A stretch of DNA of 64,000 nucleotides from an uncultured Lachnospiraceae bacterium (GCA_934385475.1 CAKRPS010000005.1:23998-87997), one strand, 5' to 3'. Numbered from the stretch's first letter, positions 46,647 through 55,489 are shown. Numbers and translations: made by a program. Notes: a model not told the origin generated them from the letters alone.

Positions 46647-47465
46647 ATGACAGTTTATGAATATGGGATAGAAAATAAGCAGATAATCCTGTTGCTCCAT
46701 CCTTCAGTTGTTCTGTGGGATTATTATGAATATGTGATTCCATTATTACAGGATGATTTTCATGTGGTAATACCGGCACTTCCCGGCTACGATAAGAAGA
46801 AACCCGAGCAGGATTTTACCAGCGTGGAAGAAATTGCGACGGAAATTGCCAACTGGCTGGAGACAAAAGGCATTTCAGAAGTTGCCTGTGTATATGGCTG
46901 TTCCATGGGAGGAGGCATTGTACTGCGTATGGTGGCAGATAACAGAATCCGCTTTCAGCATGCGGTAGTGGATGGAGGAATTACGCCCTATCAGTTACCG
47001 TGGCTGGCTACGAGATTACTGGCAGTCAGGGATTTTCTGATGATCTCCATGGGAAAATTCGGCGGCCTGAAGCTGCTTGAAAAGGCTTTTGCCACCGATG
47101 AGTACAGTGAGGAAGATCTGAAATATGAGGCAGACGTGCTACATTTTATCAGCTATAAGACGATCTGGAGAACTTTTGAATCCTGTAATAATTATGCAAT
47201 GCCAAAGGAGATTGCCAGTGCGGGCGAAAACCTAGAATACTGGTATGCAGATAAGGAAAAGAAAGAACGTGCCCTGGACATCAAATTTGTGAAGACAAAT
47301 TTTCCCAAGACCAGATTTGTGGAGATAGAAGGGATCGGACACGCAGGACTTGCGACAAAAGAACCACAGAAAATGGCAGATATGCTACGGAAACTGTGTA
47401 AGCAGTCAGGCGTAGCTGCTGCTTCCTACGAAGGAAAGGGAGAAGCATTTCATGGAAGGATATAA
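46647..47465 (+). CDS. Alpha/beta hydrolase
   Basis: This 272-residue protein has the nucleophile elbow VYGCSMGGGIVLRM and the C-terminal catalytic His in IEGIGHAGLATKEP. The N-terminal part IILLLHPSVVLWDYYEYVIPLL matches the oxyanion strand. The charge-relay acid is not obvious in the primary sequence. The substrate is unknown. AAAGGAG lies about 13 bases before the ATG, further than usual. Its last codons overlap the ATG of a broken DUF6796-like gene, so the two were probably an operon. Confidence 0.82.
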   Translation: MTVYEYGIENKQIILLLHPSVVLWDYYEYVIPLLQDDFHVVIPALPGYDKKKPEQDFTSVEEIATEIANWLETKGISEVACVYGCSMGGGIVLRMVADNRIRFQHAVVDGGITPYQLPWLATRLLAVRDFLMISMGKFGGLKLLEKAFATDEYSEEDLKYEADVLHFISYKTIWRTFESCNNYAMPKEIASAGENLEYWYADKEKKERALDIKFVKTNFPKTRFVEIEGIGHAGLATKEPQKMADMLRKLCKQSGVAAASYEGKGEAFHGRI

Positions 47466-47942
47466 TGCGATTGGAATAGAAAGTTTACTGGACTGGCCGA
47501 GAATCAGAAAGCTTCTGTCCATCGGCTTATTTGCTTCGCTGCTTGCTTTCGCAGGGGATTTCATTCATTAAGCTACTCTGGAATCTACAGGCTCATGGCA
47601 GAGAAGTTGCCAAGATGTGCCCATAATTACCGGACAGGGATTCTCGGATACATGATGTTTGCAAAATATTTTCTGTTGCCAACCTTTGTAATTTTTGTGA
47701 TTTTCTTTGGGATATTTTGTGGAACCCAGATAGTAGCCTTCGTGAACGGATATACGCCGTATCCGAAATGGTGCTGGATTTTTAATGTCCTGGTGGGCAT
47801 GGTACTGGTGCTTGTGATAACGGCATTTGGACACAGCGCGTTCATGAACGCGGTGCGTGCAGGTTATATGAGCCTTGGCAATATATGGATGTTTGCGGGA
47901 CTGCTTATTACCATGAAGACGGCAGAAGAATGCGTGGAGTAG
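47452..47942 (+). pseudogene. DUF6796-like membrane protein, frameshifted and internally deleted
   Basis: ATG 47452 opens a frame that encodes LLDWPRIRKLLSIGLFASLL and AFAGDFIH, then stops. From about 47569 another frame continues SGIYRLMAEKLPRCAHNYRT, a hydrophobic segment (YFLLPTFVIFVIFFGIF) and GNIWMFAGLLITMKTAEECV to a stop at 47942. Both parts fit one multi-pass membrane protein of the DUF6796 type, with part of the first third missing at the junction. The family assignment is from pattern memory. The 348-base downstream frame may still be translated. Confidence 0.6.
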
Positions 47943-48011
47943 ATATTTTATCCGTAGTCTGTCATAATCATTGGTAGCGGCAAGCAGTATGTGTCCATAC
48001 GATATAATTAT

Positions 48012-48265
48012 ATGTTGCAATATGCACCCGAATTATTAGGAGAAAAAGCACAGATACCGGAACTTACCGATGAGTCAGAAGAAGGAATCCGGGCATATTT
48101 ATAGGATCTGGAAAACAGAGAGAAGGCGTCAGTGGCAGTCAGAAGGCATTGCGTAAATTTCGGAAAATATACCGTGATGTTTACCGATATTATGGAGTTA
48201 CTCAAAAAGATATTGAAACAAAATCGGAACGCTATGAAGATCTGGTCCGTACTTTGACAAAGTAA
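48012..48265 (+). pseudogene. Remnant of an unidentified gene
   Basis: An ATG frame (48012) reads LLGEKAQIPELTDESEEGIRA before a TAG. In another frame the stretch to 48265 reads FRKIYRDVYRYYGVTQKDIE and KSERYEDLVRTLTK before a stop. The composition looks protein-like in both pieces, suggesting a frameshifted C-terminal remnant. I do not recognise the family. Apart from this, the ~480 bases between 47943 and 48424 hold only a short inverted repeat, GAAGTT..AACTTC (around 48297-48317). Confidence 0.3.
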
Positions 48266-48424
48266 GAAAAACGCCGTAAAATCAACGATGCAACCTGAAG
48301 TTTACAGATAGAACTTCGGAAATGCTGGTCTTTCAGACAGAAGAAAGGTATTGTGATTCACGAACAGAGGTCAAATTTGCATGGCTCTGGATCACTTTAT
48401 AAATATTGAAACGGAGGACTTACA

Positions 48425-49213
48425 ATGACAGTAGGCGATAAGTTGGCAAAGCTACGGAAAGAGAACAATTATACCCAGGAGCAGCTTGCTGATATTCTGG
48501 GAGTATCAAGGCAGGCAATCAGCAAATGGGAGAGTAACATCAGTTACCCGGAGACAGAGAAGCTGATACGCATGAGTGAACTGTTTCACTGTTCCTTAGA
48601 TTACCTGTTAAAAGATGAGATGGACACAGATGGCATATACAATAGTAAAAAAGGAATGTACATTTATCATTATAGGAGTAATCTGCCGGAGCGGAAGAGT
48701 GAAAAGAGGGTGTGGGGAATGCCACTGTGGCACATAGGGAAGAATGCCAGAGGATTTATTGCGGTTGGGCTGAATGCAAAGGGCGTGATCGCACTGGGAT
48801 TGAAGGCTCAGGGAGTCGTGTCACTGGGATTGCTCTCGGTGGGGATTTTCTCGCTCGGTTTGTTGTCACTGGGGATATTTTCTCTGGGAATGCTTGCGTT
48901 GGGACTTATGGCAGCAGGCAGTATTTGTGCCGGAATCTTTACAGCAGGTGCGATTAGTCTGGGGATCGTATCAATGGGAGCAATCGCGGTAGGCGATTTT
49001 TCCGTGGGTGCGTTAGCTATCGGAAAGTATTTTGCAATGGGAGACAGTGCACGGGCGATGGTTGCCGTTGGAGACAGTGAAGCGGTAGGAAATATTTTTC
49101 AGAAAACAGGGAAATTGACAACAGAAGATATTGTCTCCATAAAAAATGCCCTTGATACGGTAGTGCCGTCTTATCTGTCCTGGGCGAAAGATATTGTAGT
49201 ACATTTTTTGTAG
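48425..49213 (+). CDS. XRE-type HTH protein with pentapeptide-period hydrophobic repeats
   Basis: The protein has 262 residues. Residues 1-66 are a Cro/C1-type helix-turn-helix: LAKLRKENNYTQEQLADILGVSRQAISKWESN. After a charged linker, residues ~108-205 form about 19 units of a five-residue period with Gly at each repeat (GFIAVGLNAKGVIALG, GLLSVGIFSLGLLSLG, GIVSMGAIAVGDFSVG). A short C-terminal helical tail follows. Such repeats could form a beta-helix or pack as membrane helices; I cannot tell which. GGAGG precedes the ATG. Likely a regulator whose C-terminal part senses something in or near the membrane (inference). Confidence 0.82.
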   Translation: MTVGDKLAKLRKENNYTQEQLADILGVSRQAISKWESNISYPETEKLIRMSELFHCSLDYLLKDEMDTDGIYNSKKGMYIYHYRSNLPERKSEKRVWGMPLWHIGKNARGFIAVGLNAKGVIALGLKAQGVVSLGLLSVGIFSLGLLSLGIFSLGMLALGLMAAGSICAGIFTAGAISLGIVSMGAIAVGDFSVGALAIGKYFAMGDSARAMVAVGDSEAVGNIFQKTGKLTTEDIVSIKNALDTVVPSYLSWAKDIVVHFL

Positions 49214-49268
49214 AATAAGAATATGAAAGCCAGCGTCATACAATGGATTTTTATAAGAGAGAGAAGAA

Positions 49269-50060
49269 ATGAAAAATAGTGCAGAAAATATAAACATTCT
49301 GGGTCAATTCTGTGGTAAGCGGGATATTGCAGAACTGACACAGGAACAGTTACAGAAGAAGTATGGGATATCTCAGGCTGACGTGATGGTTCTTTTTGGG
49401 GGAAGTATTTTGTGCGGTGGAGATGTTTTGGCAGAAGCCATGCAAAATAAGGTAGCCAGAAAGTACGTCATTGTTGGTGGCGCTGGTCATACAACGGAGG
49501 CATTGCGAAAGAGGATGCATCAGGAGTACCCGGCTATGGAAACGGACGGACTGCCGGAGGCACAGGTGTTTGCGGGCTATTTGAAATACCGTTATGGTCT
49601 GGAGGTGGATTTACTGGAGTGTGAATCTACAAACTGTGGCAATAATATTACATATCTGTTAGAGTTGTTAAAGGAAAAGGGAATCTCTTTCCGGTCCATT
49701 ATTTTATCACAGGATGCTACCATGCAGCATCGAATGGAAGCAGGACTGCGTAAATATGTAGATGATACTGTGCAAATTATCAACTATGCGGTATATTTTG
49801 CAAAGGTTGTAGAAAAAGATAATGGCCTTGCGTATGAGAAAGACATTTGGGGAATGTGGGAGATAGACAGATATATCAGTTTGTTAATGGGTGAAATACC
49901 ACGGCTTTCTGATGATGAAAATGGATATGGACCCAGAGGGAAAGATTTTATCACACATGTAGACATTCCTGATGAAGTTAGAAAAGCATTTGATGAATTA
50001 TGCGAGGAGTATTCGGATTTGGTAAGAGTAGCCAATCCGCTGTATGCATCAAAGAAATAA
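49269..50060 (+). CDS. YdcF family protein (DUF218/ElyC-SanA-like)
   Basis: This 263-residue protein has the DUF218 core: ADVMVLFGGSILCGGDVLAEAM, KYVIVGGAGHTTEALRKRM, LLECESTNCGNNITYLLELL, and FRSIILSQDATMQHRMEAGL. E. coli YdcF binds SAM, while other members act in envelope processes. Here no signal peptide or membrane anchor is visible, so a cytoplasmic location is expected. The start is preceded by AGAGAGAAGAA, a modest site. It lies 43 bases before the membrane spermidine-synthase-like gene. Confidence 0.85.
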   Translation: MKNSAENINILGQFCGKRDIAELTQEQLQKKYGISQADVMVLFGGSILCGGDVLAEAMQNKVARKYVIVGGAGHTTEALRKRMHQEYPAMETDGLPEAQVFAGYLKYRYGLEVDLLECESTNCGNNITYLLELLKEKGISFRSIILSQDATMQHRMEAGLRKYVDDTVQIINYAVYFAKVVEKDNGLAYEKDIWGMWEIDRYISLLMGEIPRLSDDENGYGPRGKDFITHVDIPDEVRKAFDELCEEYSDLVRVANPLYASKK

Positions 50061-50103
50061 AATGCCGGGAAAGATAACGGTAAGCGGGATGAAAGGATGA
50101 ATC

Positions 50104-51717
50104 ATGAAAGAAAAGAAACCAATTTTAAGAAATCGAACCTATCTGTATCTGACAGAATTCTTTTCAGGAATGTCAGTTATGGCAGTGGAACTGGGAGCCA
50201 GCAGACTTATGGCACCGTATTTCAGTTCTTCGCAGATAGTGTGGACGATTATTATTGGAACCATCATGATAGCGATGGCACTGGGAAATATTTATGGAGG
50301 AAGAAGTGCCGACAAGAATCCTGACCCGGACAAGTTATATGGGCGTATCATCATTGCTGCTATCTGGATTGCACTGATTCCCGTGGTAGGAAAATACATT
50401 ATTCTCGGTATTTCCGCCCTGCTGATTTTTACAGTCAGCAGTAATTTCCTGATAATAGCCGGGTTTGTGTCATGTATGGTAATCTTTGTATTTCCACTGT
50501 TTTTACTGGGAACGGTTACGCCATCCCTTGTAAAATATACGGTAGATAATCTGGATGACAATGGAAAACTGGTAGGAAACCTGAACGCATCCAACACCAT
50601 TGGCAGCATTATCGGTACGTTTGTGCCGACCTTTATCAGTATCCCAGCGGTAGGAACGTCTATCACATTCCTCATTTTTGCGGGAATCTTACTGCTGTTG
50701 ACTATTATTTACTTTGTCAGTGGAAAACCAACCGCTTCCGAAGTCCGAAAGATTTCGTGCGGTATCGTGCTTTTTATTCTGTGTGCCGTGTTGGGGCATA
50801 ATAACAGTTTTGCCTTCTGGCAGAATGACTTACTCTATGAAGGCGAGTCTATTTATAATTATCTTCAGGTGTATGACAATGATGAAGAAGTGGTGCTGTC
50901 CACCAATGTTTTGTTCGGTGTGCAGTCTGTTTATAAGAAACAAAGTGGTTTGACGGGAATGTATTATGATTATGCCATGGCTGCGCCTTATATGAGTGGG
51001 ATAAAAGAAAAGCCGGAGATGGATATTCTCGTACTGGGCAACGGAACGGGAACTTATGCGACCCAGTGTACCCGGTATTTTGATAATGTGAAAATAGATG
51101 GTGTTGAGATAGATCAGAAGATTACTGACCTTGCGAAGGAATATTTTGAACTGCCGGATGATGTGAAGGTGACGACCTATGATGGACGGGCATATCTGAA
51201 CGCAATCGATGACAAATATGACGTTATTATGGTAGATGCTTACCAGGACATTACGATTCCTTTTCAGATGTCTTCTATAGAGTTCTTTGAACTGGTGAAA
51301 GAGCATCTGAAGGAAGACGGCGTTATGGTTGTCAATATGAACATGCGAGGCAGTGGAGAAGGGAATATCAACCAGTATCTGTCAGACACTATCTCGGAAG
51401 TATTCGGGGAGGTTTATACAGCGGATGTTTCCGGCAGTACCAACCGGGAGCTGTTTGCCTCCAACAATGCGGATATGTTAAAGGTATATGAAGCTAATCT
51501 GGCGCAAGAGGATAATGAACAGATGCAGAATATGATGCAGAAGGTGTCCTCTGACCTGGTGGCATACGAGGCTGGCGATTATATTATGACGGATGACAGA
51601 GCCTCGGTGGAGCTGCTAGGTATGAAGGTCATCGACGAACTGATTAAAGATGAAGTAGGGTACTATAAGCAGATATACAAAGAGGGTGGCGTGAAGGCAT
51701 TGTTAAAAATGTTATGA
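50104..51717 (+). CDS. Fused MFS/spermidine synthase-type membrane protein
   Basis: The protein has 537 residues. The N-terminal ~215 residues hold about six to seven hydrophobic helices, beginning YLYLTEFFSGMSVMAVELGASRLMAPYF (split: GMSVMAVELGASRLMAPYF), the hallmark of fused MFS/spermidine synthases. From about residue 300 a Rossmann methyltransferase-like domain follows: ILVLGNGTGTYATQC, VDGVEIDQKITDLAKEYFE-like stretch and YDVIMVDAYQDITIPFQM. A true aminopropyltransferase role is unproven; substrates are unknown. It is followed by 33-bp repeats and an unrelated ATPase gene. Confidence 0.88.
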   Translation: MKEKKPILRNRTYLYLTEFFSGMSVMAVELGASRLMAPYFSSSQIVWTIIIGTIMIAMALGNIYGGRSADKNPDPDKLYGRIIIAAIWIALIPVVGKYIILGISALLIFTVSSNFLIIAGFVSCMVIFVFPLFLLGTVTPSLVKYTVDNLDDNGKLVGNLNASNTIGSIIGTFVPTFISIPAVGTSITFLIFAGILLLLTIIYFVSGKPTASEVRKISCGIVLFILCAVLGHNNSFAFWQNDLLYEGESIYNYLQVYDNDEEVVLSTNVLFGVQSVYKKQSGLTGMYYDYAMAAPYMSGIKEKPEMDILVLGNGTGTYATQCTRYFDNVKIDGVEIDQKITDLAKEYFELPDDVKVTTYDGRAYLNAIDDKYDVIMVDAYQDITIPFQMSSIEFFELVKEHLKEDGVMVVNMNMRGSGEGNINQYLSDTISEVFGEVYTADVSGSTNRELFASNNADMLKVYEANLAQEDNEQMQNMMQKVSSDLVAYEAGDYIMTDDRASVELLGMKVIDELIKDEVGYYKQIYKEGGVKALLKML

Positions 51718-51813
51718 AAAACGTTACAAAATAGCATATAAAAACGCGGAAAAATGTTACAGAATACTTCTAAAAAGTCGGGAAAAATGTTACAATGGGT
51801 AACAGAAAGACAT
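51715..51813 (+). repeat. Three-copy degenerate 33-bp tandem repeat
   Basis: The motif GGAAAAATGTTACA recurs with its GTTACA at 51723, 51756 and 51789, exactly 33 bases apart. The copies span 51715-51747, 51748-51780 and 51781-51813. The last copy also contains a perfect inverted repeat TGTTAC-AATGG-GTAACA (51788-51804). The array fills the gap before the DUF4143 ATPase gene, so it may be an operator array. Confidence 0.6.
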
Positions 51814-51839
51814 AAATTCCGGCATTTGGAGGGGTATGA

Positions 51840-53195
51840 ATGTTAAGGAGAAGAGCATATCAGGACCTTTTAAGGTGGAAAAAGGAAGCAACCAGAAAGG
51901 CGTTGTGTATTATCGGGGCAAGGCAGATTGGAAAGACAACGCTTATCCGGGAATTTGGCAAGAAGGAATACGAGTATTTTGCAGAAATTAACTTTGTGAC
52001 AGATAAGAAAGCTACAAATATTTTTGATGGCAAATATACAACAGAAACTATTATTACCAATCTTACAGCATATCTGCAACAGCCATTGGAACCAGGCAAG
52101 ACCTTGATTTTGTTTGATGAGGTGCAGGAATGTCCGCAGGTAAGAACTGCGATAAAATTTCTGGTAGAAGATGGAAGGTTTGATTATATTGAATCCGGGT
52201 CACTTCTGGGAGTTCGTTATAAGGATATCCAATCGTATCCGGTTGGGTATGAACAGATATTACCTATGTATCCATTGGATTTTGAAGAATATTTATGGGC
52301 GAATGGCGTTCAGGAGAGTACCATTGCGTATTTACAGGAATGTTATACCGGGCAGACCAGGGTATCTGATATCGTCCATGAGACATTATGCAAGCTGTTT
52401 TACAGTTATCTGGTTGTTGGCGGCATGCCGGAGAGTGTACAGATTTATGTGGATACGCATGACATTGCAAAAGTAATCATGAACCAGCGAAGCATTTTGG
52501 AATTATATAGACTGGATATAGCAAAATATGCAGTTGATAATGAAAAGGTAAAGGTAAAAGCCATTTTTGACAGCATACCTGCCCAGTTAAGTGAAAAGAA
52601 CAGAAGATTTAAACTAAACAGTATTGATTCCAATGCGAGACATTTACGGTATGAGGATAGCTTTAACTGGCTGGCAGATGCAGGAGTAGCCATTCCCTGT
52701 TATAATGTGACGGAACCTCAGCCGCCATTGCAGTTAAACGAAAAAAGAAACTTATTCAAACTGTATATGAACGATGTGGGGTTACTTTGCGCTGCCTGTA
52801 TGGAAAACATTCAGTTTGAACTGCTGATGGGAAATGTTGATATGAATATGGGAAGTATTCTCGAAAATGCTTTTGCACAGAACCTGAAAGCCAATGGATT
52901 TGAGCTGCACTATTTTGATTCTAAAAAAATCGGAGAACTTGATTTTGTTTTGCAAAAGGGACTGTCAGCAGAACTTGTGGAGATAAAGTCAGGAAATGAT
53001 TTTAAGAAGCATCTTGCGATGAATCATGCACTGGAAGTGGAAAACTGGAATTTTGATAACAGTATTGTTTTTTGCAAATCCAATGTGGAAAAAGAAGACA
53101 ATATTTTATATCTGCCGTGGTATATGGTAATGTTTTTCAGACAGGAAAAAGCTCCCGAAAAAATGATTTATGAAATCGATATCAGCGGAATTTAG
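51840..53195 (+). CDS. AAA family ATPase with DUF4143 domain
   Basis: The protein has 451 residues. An N-terminal P-loop ATPase has Walker A IIGARQIGKTTLIREFG (about 24-40) and Walker B TLILFDEVQECPQV. A C-terminal DUF4143 domain follows (about 205-400) with KYAVDNEKVKVKAIFDSIPAQL and the nuclease-like end YFDSKKIGELDFVLQKGLSAELVEIKSG (split: GELDFVLQKG, ELVEIKSG). The ELDF..EIKSG pattern resembles a PD-(D/E)XK nuclease core. The cellular role of the family is unclear; such genes are common in accessory regions. GGAGGGG lies just before the ATG. Confidence 0.88.
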   Translation: MLRRRAYQDLLRWKKEATRKALCIIGARQIGKTTLIREFGKKEYEYFAEINFVTDKKATNIFDGKYTTETIITNLTAYLQQPLEPGKTLILFDEVQECPQVRTAIKFLVEDGRFDYIESGSLLGVRYKDIQSYPVGYEQILPMYPLDFEEYLWANGVQESTIAYLQECYTGQTRVSDIVHETLCKLFYSYLVVGGMPESVQIYVDTHDIAKVIMNQRSILELYRLDIAKYAVDNEKVKVKAIFDSIPAQLSEKNRRFKLNSIDSNARHLRYEDSFNWLADAGVAIPCYNVTEPQPPLQLNEKRNLFKLYMNDVGLLCAACMENIQFELLMGNVDMNMGSILENAFAQNLKANGFELHYFDSKKIGELDFVLQKGLSAELVEIKSGNDFKKHLAMNHALEVENWNFDNSIVFCKSNVEKEDNILYLPWYMVMFFRQEKAPEKMIYEIDISGI

Positions 53196-53210
53196 AAATT
53201 CCACGGAACA

Positions 53211-53423
53211 TCAATCCGTAAGCCCGATTGCATTTCTGCGGTAATCGAGTGGCTTCATGCCATAGAATTCCTGGAATACACTGGCGAAACGCCCCTGATT
53301 GACATAGCCACAGGCTTTTGCAATATCTGAAACGCTGTCTTTGGACGAGGAGAGAAGTCTGGCAGTGTATTTCATGCGGGTTTCATTCATATAGGTAGAG
53401 ATATTGGTGCCATAGACCGCCTA
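53211..53423 (-). pseudogene. AraC family regulator, C-terminal HTH remnant
   Basis: On the minus strand this stretch encodes NISTYMNETRMKYTARLL, DSVSDIAKACGYVNQGRFAS and EFYGMKPLDYRRNA, the DNA-binding end of an AraC protein. The frame is interrupted by TAG (53421-53423) where the family normally has Lys in F-K-A-V-Y-G. Upstream sequence shows no relation, so everything N-terminal is lost. Confidence 0.75.
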
Positions 53424-53475
53424 GAAATCATCTCCTGTGCTTTCTTGACTTGCCGGTGGATGCGGTGCAGAAGTT

Positions 53476-53780
53476 TTTTGCAATGAAACGGGCTACCAGA
53501 CTCCTAAGGTGGATACGAGAGCAGCTGTTTTCCGGGATGGAAAGATTCTGTTGGTTCATGAAAAGAATGTAACCTGCCTTATGGGGTGACGAAAATTTTT
53601 GTACGGTGTAAAGAGGTCGGAGGAGAATTTCTGGAGAATTCGGAGACGATCGGAACCCGTTTCTTCGGAAAGGAAGAGCTGCCGGAGCATCTCGCAAAGG
53701 AGAAGACCACGGCAGAGCAGATTCTTCTGTGCTTTGAAGCCAATGAGGCAGGAGAACAGTGGAAGACGCAGTTTGATTAA
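53476..53780 (+). pseudogene. NUDIX hydrolase, internally deleted
   Basis: One frame encodes [20 protein letters not shown] and [11 protein letters not shown], the beginning of an ADP-ribose-pyrophosphatase-type NUDIX enzyme. It stops at 53587-53589. From 53580 another frame gives [20 protein letters not shown] and the rest of the C-terminal domain to 53780. The NUDIX box (GX5EX7REUXEEXGU) that should lie between is missing. The gene has lost its centre and cannot be active. Confidence 0.75.
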
Positions 53781-53840
53781 TTGCGGGAAAATATCGGTGA
53801 TATTTGCCGGATATTAGATATATACAGAAGGAGACCAGCT

Positions 53841-54332
53841 ATGAAAATAGTCATCAGAGAACATACGAAACAGGACATTCCGGAGATGGTTCGTATCTGG
53901 AATAAGGTGGTAGAGGAAGGAGTTGCTTTTCCACAGGAGGAGTTACTGACTCAGGAGACCGGAGAAACGTTCTTTCAGGAACAGACCTACAGTGCTGTGG
54001 CGGTGGAGAGAGAAAGCGGGAAAATCTACGGTCTGTATATTTTACACCCGAATAACGTAGGAAGGTGTGGACATATCTGCAACGCCAGTTATGCAGTCAG
54101 CGGGGAATCCAGAGGACTGCATATCGGGGAACAACTGGTAAAGGACTGTCTGGAGCAGGGTAAAAAGCATGGCTTCGGAGTATTACAGTTTAATGCAGTA
54201 GTAGCGACAAACGTCCATGCAAGACACCTCTATGAGCGGTTAGGCTTTACCCAACTGGGTGTTATTCCCGGAGGCTTCCGCATGAAAGATGGACACTACG
54301 AGGACATCTGCCCCTATTATCATGTACTTTAG
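53841..54332 (+). CDS. GNAT family N-acetyltransferase
   Basis: This 163-residue enzyme has the GNAT fold: IREHTKQDIPEMVRIWNKVVE at the N-terminus, the acetyl-CoA-binding part ASYAVSGESRGLHIGEQLVKDCLEQGKKHG (split: GESRGLHIGEQLV) and the C-terminal NVHARHLYERLGFTQLGVIPGGF. The substrate is unknown; similar proteins include phosphinothricin-acetyltransferase-like enzymes. The start at 53841 follows AAGGAG by 7 bases; the longer frame upstream is not similar to the family. Confidence 0.9.
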   Translation: MKIVIREHTKQDIPEMVRIWNKVVEEGVAFPQEELLTQETGETFFQEQTYSAVAVERESGKIYGLYILHPNNVGRCGHICNASYAVSGESRGLHIGEQLVKDCLEQGKKHGFGVLQFNAVVATNVHARHLYERLGFTQLGVIPGGFRMKDGHYEDICPYYHVL

Positions 54333-54347
54333 AGAATTTATATTTTC

Positions 54348-54375
54348 TTGACATTCGTATATCTGAGCATATAAT
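54348..54375 (+). promoter_or_regulatory. Strong predicted sigma-A promoter of lrgAB
   Basis: A perfect TTGACA (54348-54353), a 16-base spacer and a perfect TATAAT (54370-54375). The two operator-like repeats start two bases after the minus-10, so they cover the expected transcription start. Confidence 0.75.
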
Positions 54376-54376
54376 G

Positions 54377-54406
54377 ATTGGTAGTGCTAATATTGGTACT
54401 ACCAAT
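54377..54406. promoter_or_regulatory. Two adjacent 15-bp GntR/FadR-type operators
   Basis: ATTGGTAGTGCTAAT (54377-54391) and ATTGGTACTACCAAT (54392-54406) abut. The second is a perfect palindrome with core TGGT-ACT-ACCA, matching the TNGTNNNACNA pattern of FadR-subfamily regulators. The first keeps the left half. Position over the lrgA start region suggests repression, probably by the FadR-type regulator at 55490. Confidence 0.65.
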
Positions 54407-54430
54407 TTTGCGTTCGAATGAGGAAGAAAA

Positions 54431-54793
54431 ATGAAATATTTAAAACAGTTACTGCTGATTCTGTTGATTACACTGGTGGGAGAGATTCTGAAATATCTGA
54501 TTCCCCTTTCGATTCCAGCCAGTATTTACGGCATGGTAATTTTATTCCTGTGTCTGATGACTGGAATCGTTAAGTTAGAGGATGTGAAAGAAATCGGAAC
54601 GTTCATGATTGAAATTATGCCGGTTATGTTTATCCCCGCAGGGGTAGGTCTGATTACCAGCTGGGAGGTATTAAAAACCATGCTGGTTCCGGTGTGCCTG
54701 GTTACCTTTATTACCCTGATTACCGTCATGGTGGCAACGGGAAGAATTTCCCAGAGTGTGATTAAGAAGGAAAGGGGTGACAGACATGAATAG
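54431..54793 (+). CDS. lrgA: CidA/LrgA family membrane protein
   Basis: This 120-residue holin-like protein has four hydrophobic helices. LVGEILKYLIPLSIPASIYGMVILFLCL (split: LKYLIPLSIPASIYGMV) and the later FIPAGVGLI are the family's conserved blocks. CidA/LrgA proteins act with LrgB in murein hydrolase control or in transport of pyruvate or other small acids in other Firmicutes; which applies here is unknown. The start follows GAGGAAGAAAA. The 3' end overlaps the start of lrgB by 8 bases. Confidence 0.9.
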   Translation: MKYLKQLLLILLITLVGEILKYLIPLSIPASIYGMVILFLCLMTGIVKLEDVKEIGTFMIEIMPVMFIPAGVGLITSWEVLKTMLVPVCLVTFITLITVMVATGRISQSVIKKERGDRHE

Positions 54794-55478
54794 TTTTTTT
54801 GAAGAATCGTTGTTTGCCGGGGTAGCCTTGAGTCTGGTTGCCTATGGACTGGGGATGCTGTTAAAGAAGAAATTTAAGCTGGGAATCTTTAACCCGTTAC
54901 TGATTTCCATTGTGATAACCATTCTGGTCATTGTATTTGGAAAAGTAGATTATGAAGTTTACAGTGAAGGCGCGAAATATTTAAGCTGGCTGCTGACACC
55001 GGCTACGGTCTGTCTGGCAATACCATTGTATGAGCAGTGGAGCCTGTTGAAAGAAAATAAGAAAGCCGTTATGGTAGGGCTTGTGGTAGGCACGATTACC
55101 AGTCTGACTACCGTATTTGTACTCGCCCTGATTTGTGGGTTATCCCATGAAGAATACGTTACCCTGCTGCCAAAATCCATTACCACAGCCATTGGAATGG
55201 GCGTATCCGAGGAACTGGGTGGTTATGTGACGATTACCGTGGCGGTCATCATCATTACCGGCGTGCTGGGAAATATGCTGGGCGAGACGGTCTGCAAAGT
55301 GTTTAAGATAACAGAACCGATTTCCAAAGGGCTGGCACTGGGAGCCTCTTCTCATGCTATCGGAACAGCCAAGGCAATGGAAATGGGCGAAATCGAAGGA
55401 GCCATGAGCAGTCTTGCCATTGCAGTATCCGGACTGTTGACGGTGGTACTGGCTTCGGTATATGCTTACTTTATTTAA
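54786..55478 (+). CDS. lrgB: LrgB family membrane protein
   Basis: This 230-residue protein has about seven hydrophobic helices. Family blocks are visible: [43 protein letters not shown] and [31 protein letters not shown] (split: [20 protein letters not shown]). It partners with the LrgA protein. The ATG at 54786 overlaps the end of lrgA and follows GGGGTG; a GTG nine bases earlier is less likely. The FadR-type regulator gene follows 11 bases later in the same transcript. Confidence 0.9.
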   Translation: MNSFFEESLFAGVALSLVAYGLGMLLKKKFKLGIFNPLLISIVITILVIVFGKVDYEVYSEGAKYLSWLLTPATVCLAIPLYEQWSLLKENKKAVMVGLVVGTITSLTTVFVLALICGLSHEEYVTLLPKSITTAIGMGVSEELGGYVTITVAVIIITGVLGNMLGETVCKVFKITEPISKGLALGASSHAIGTAKAMEMGEIEGAMSSLAIAVSGLLTVVLASVYAYFI

Positions 55479-55489
55479 GGAAGAAGATT

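Noticed and set aside
51715..51813. CRISPR array
   Set aside because: The 33-bp units are contiguous degenerate tandem repeats without spacers, and no cas gene is present.
53428..53697. 89-codon minus-strand frame over the NUDIX remnant
   Set aside because: Antisense to recognisable NUDIX coding sequence; no family resemblance.
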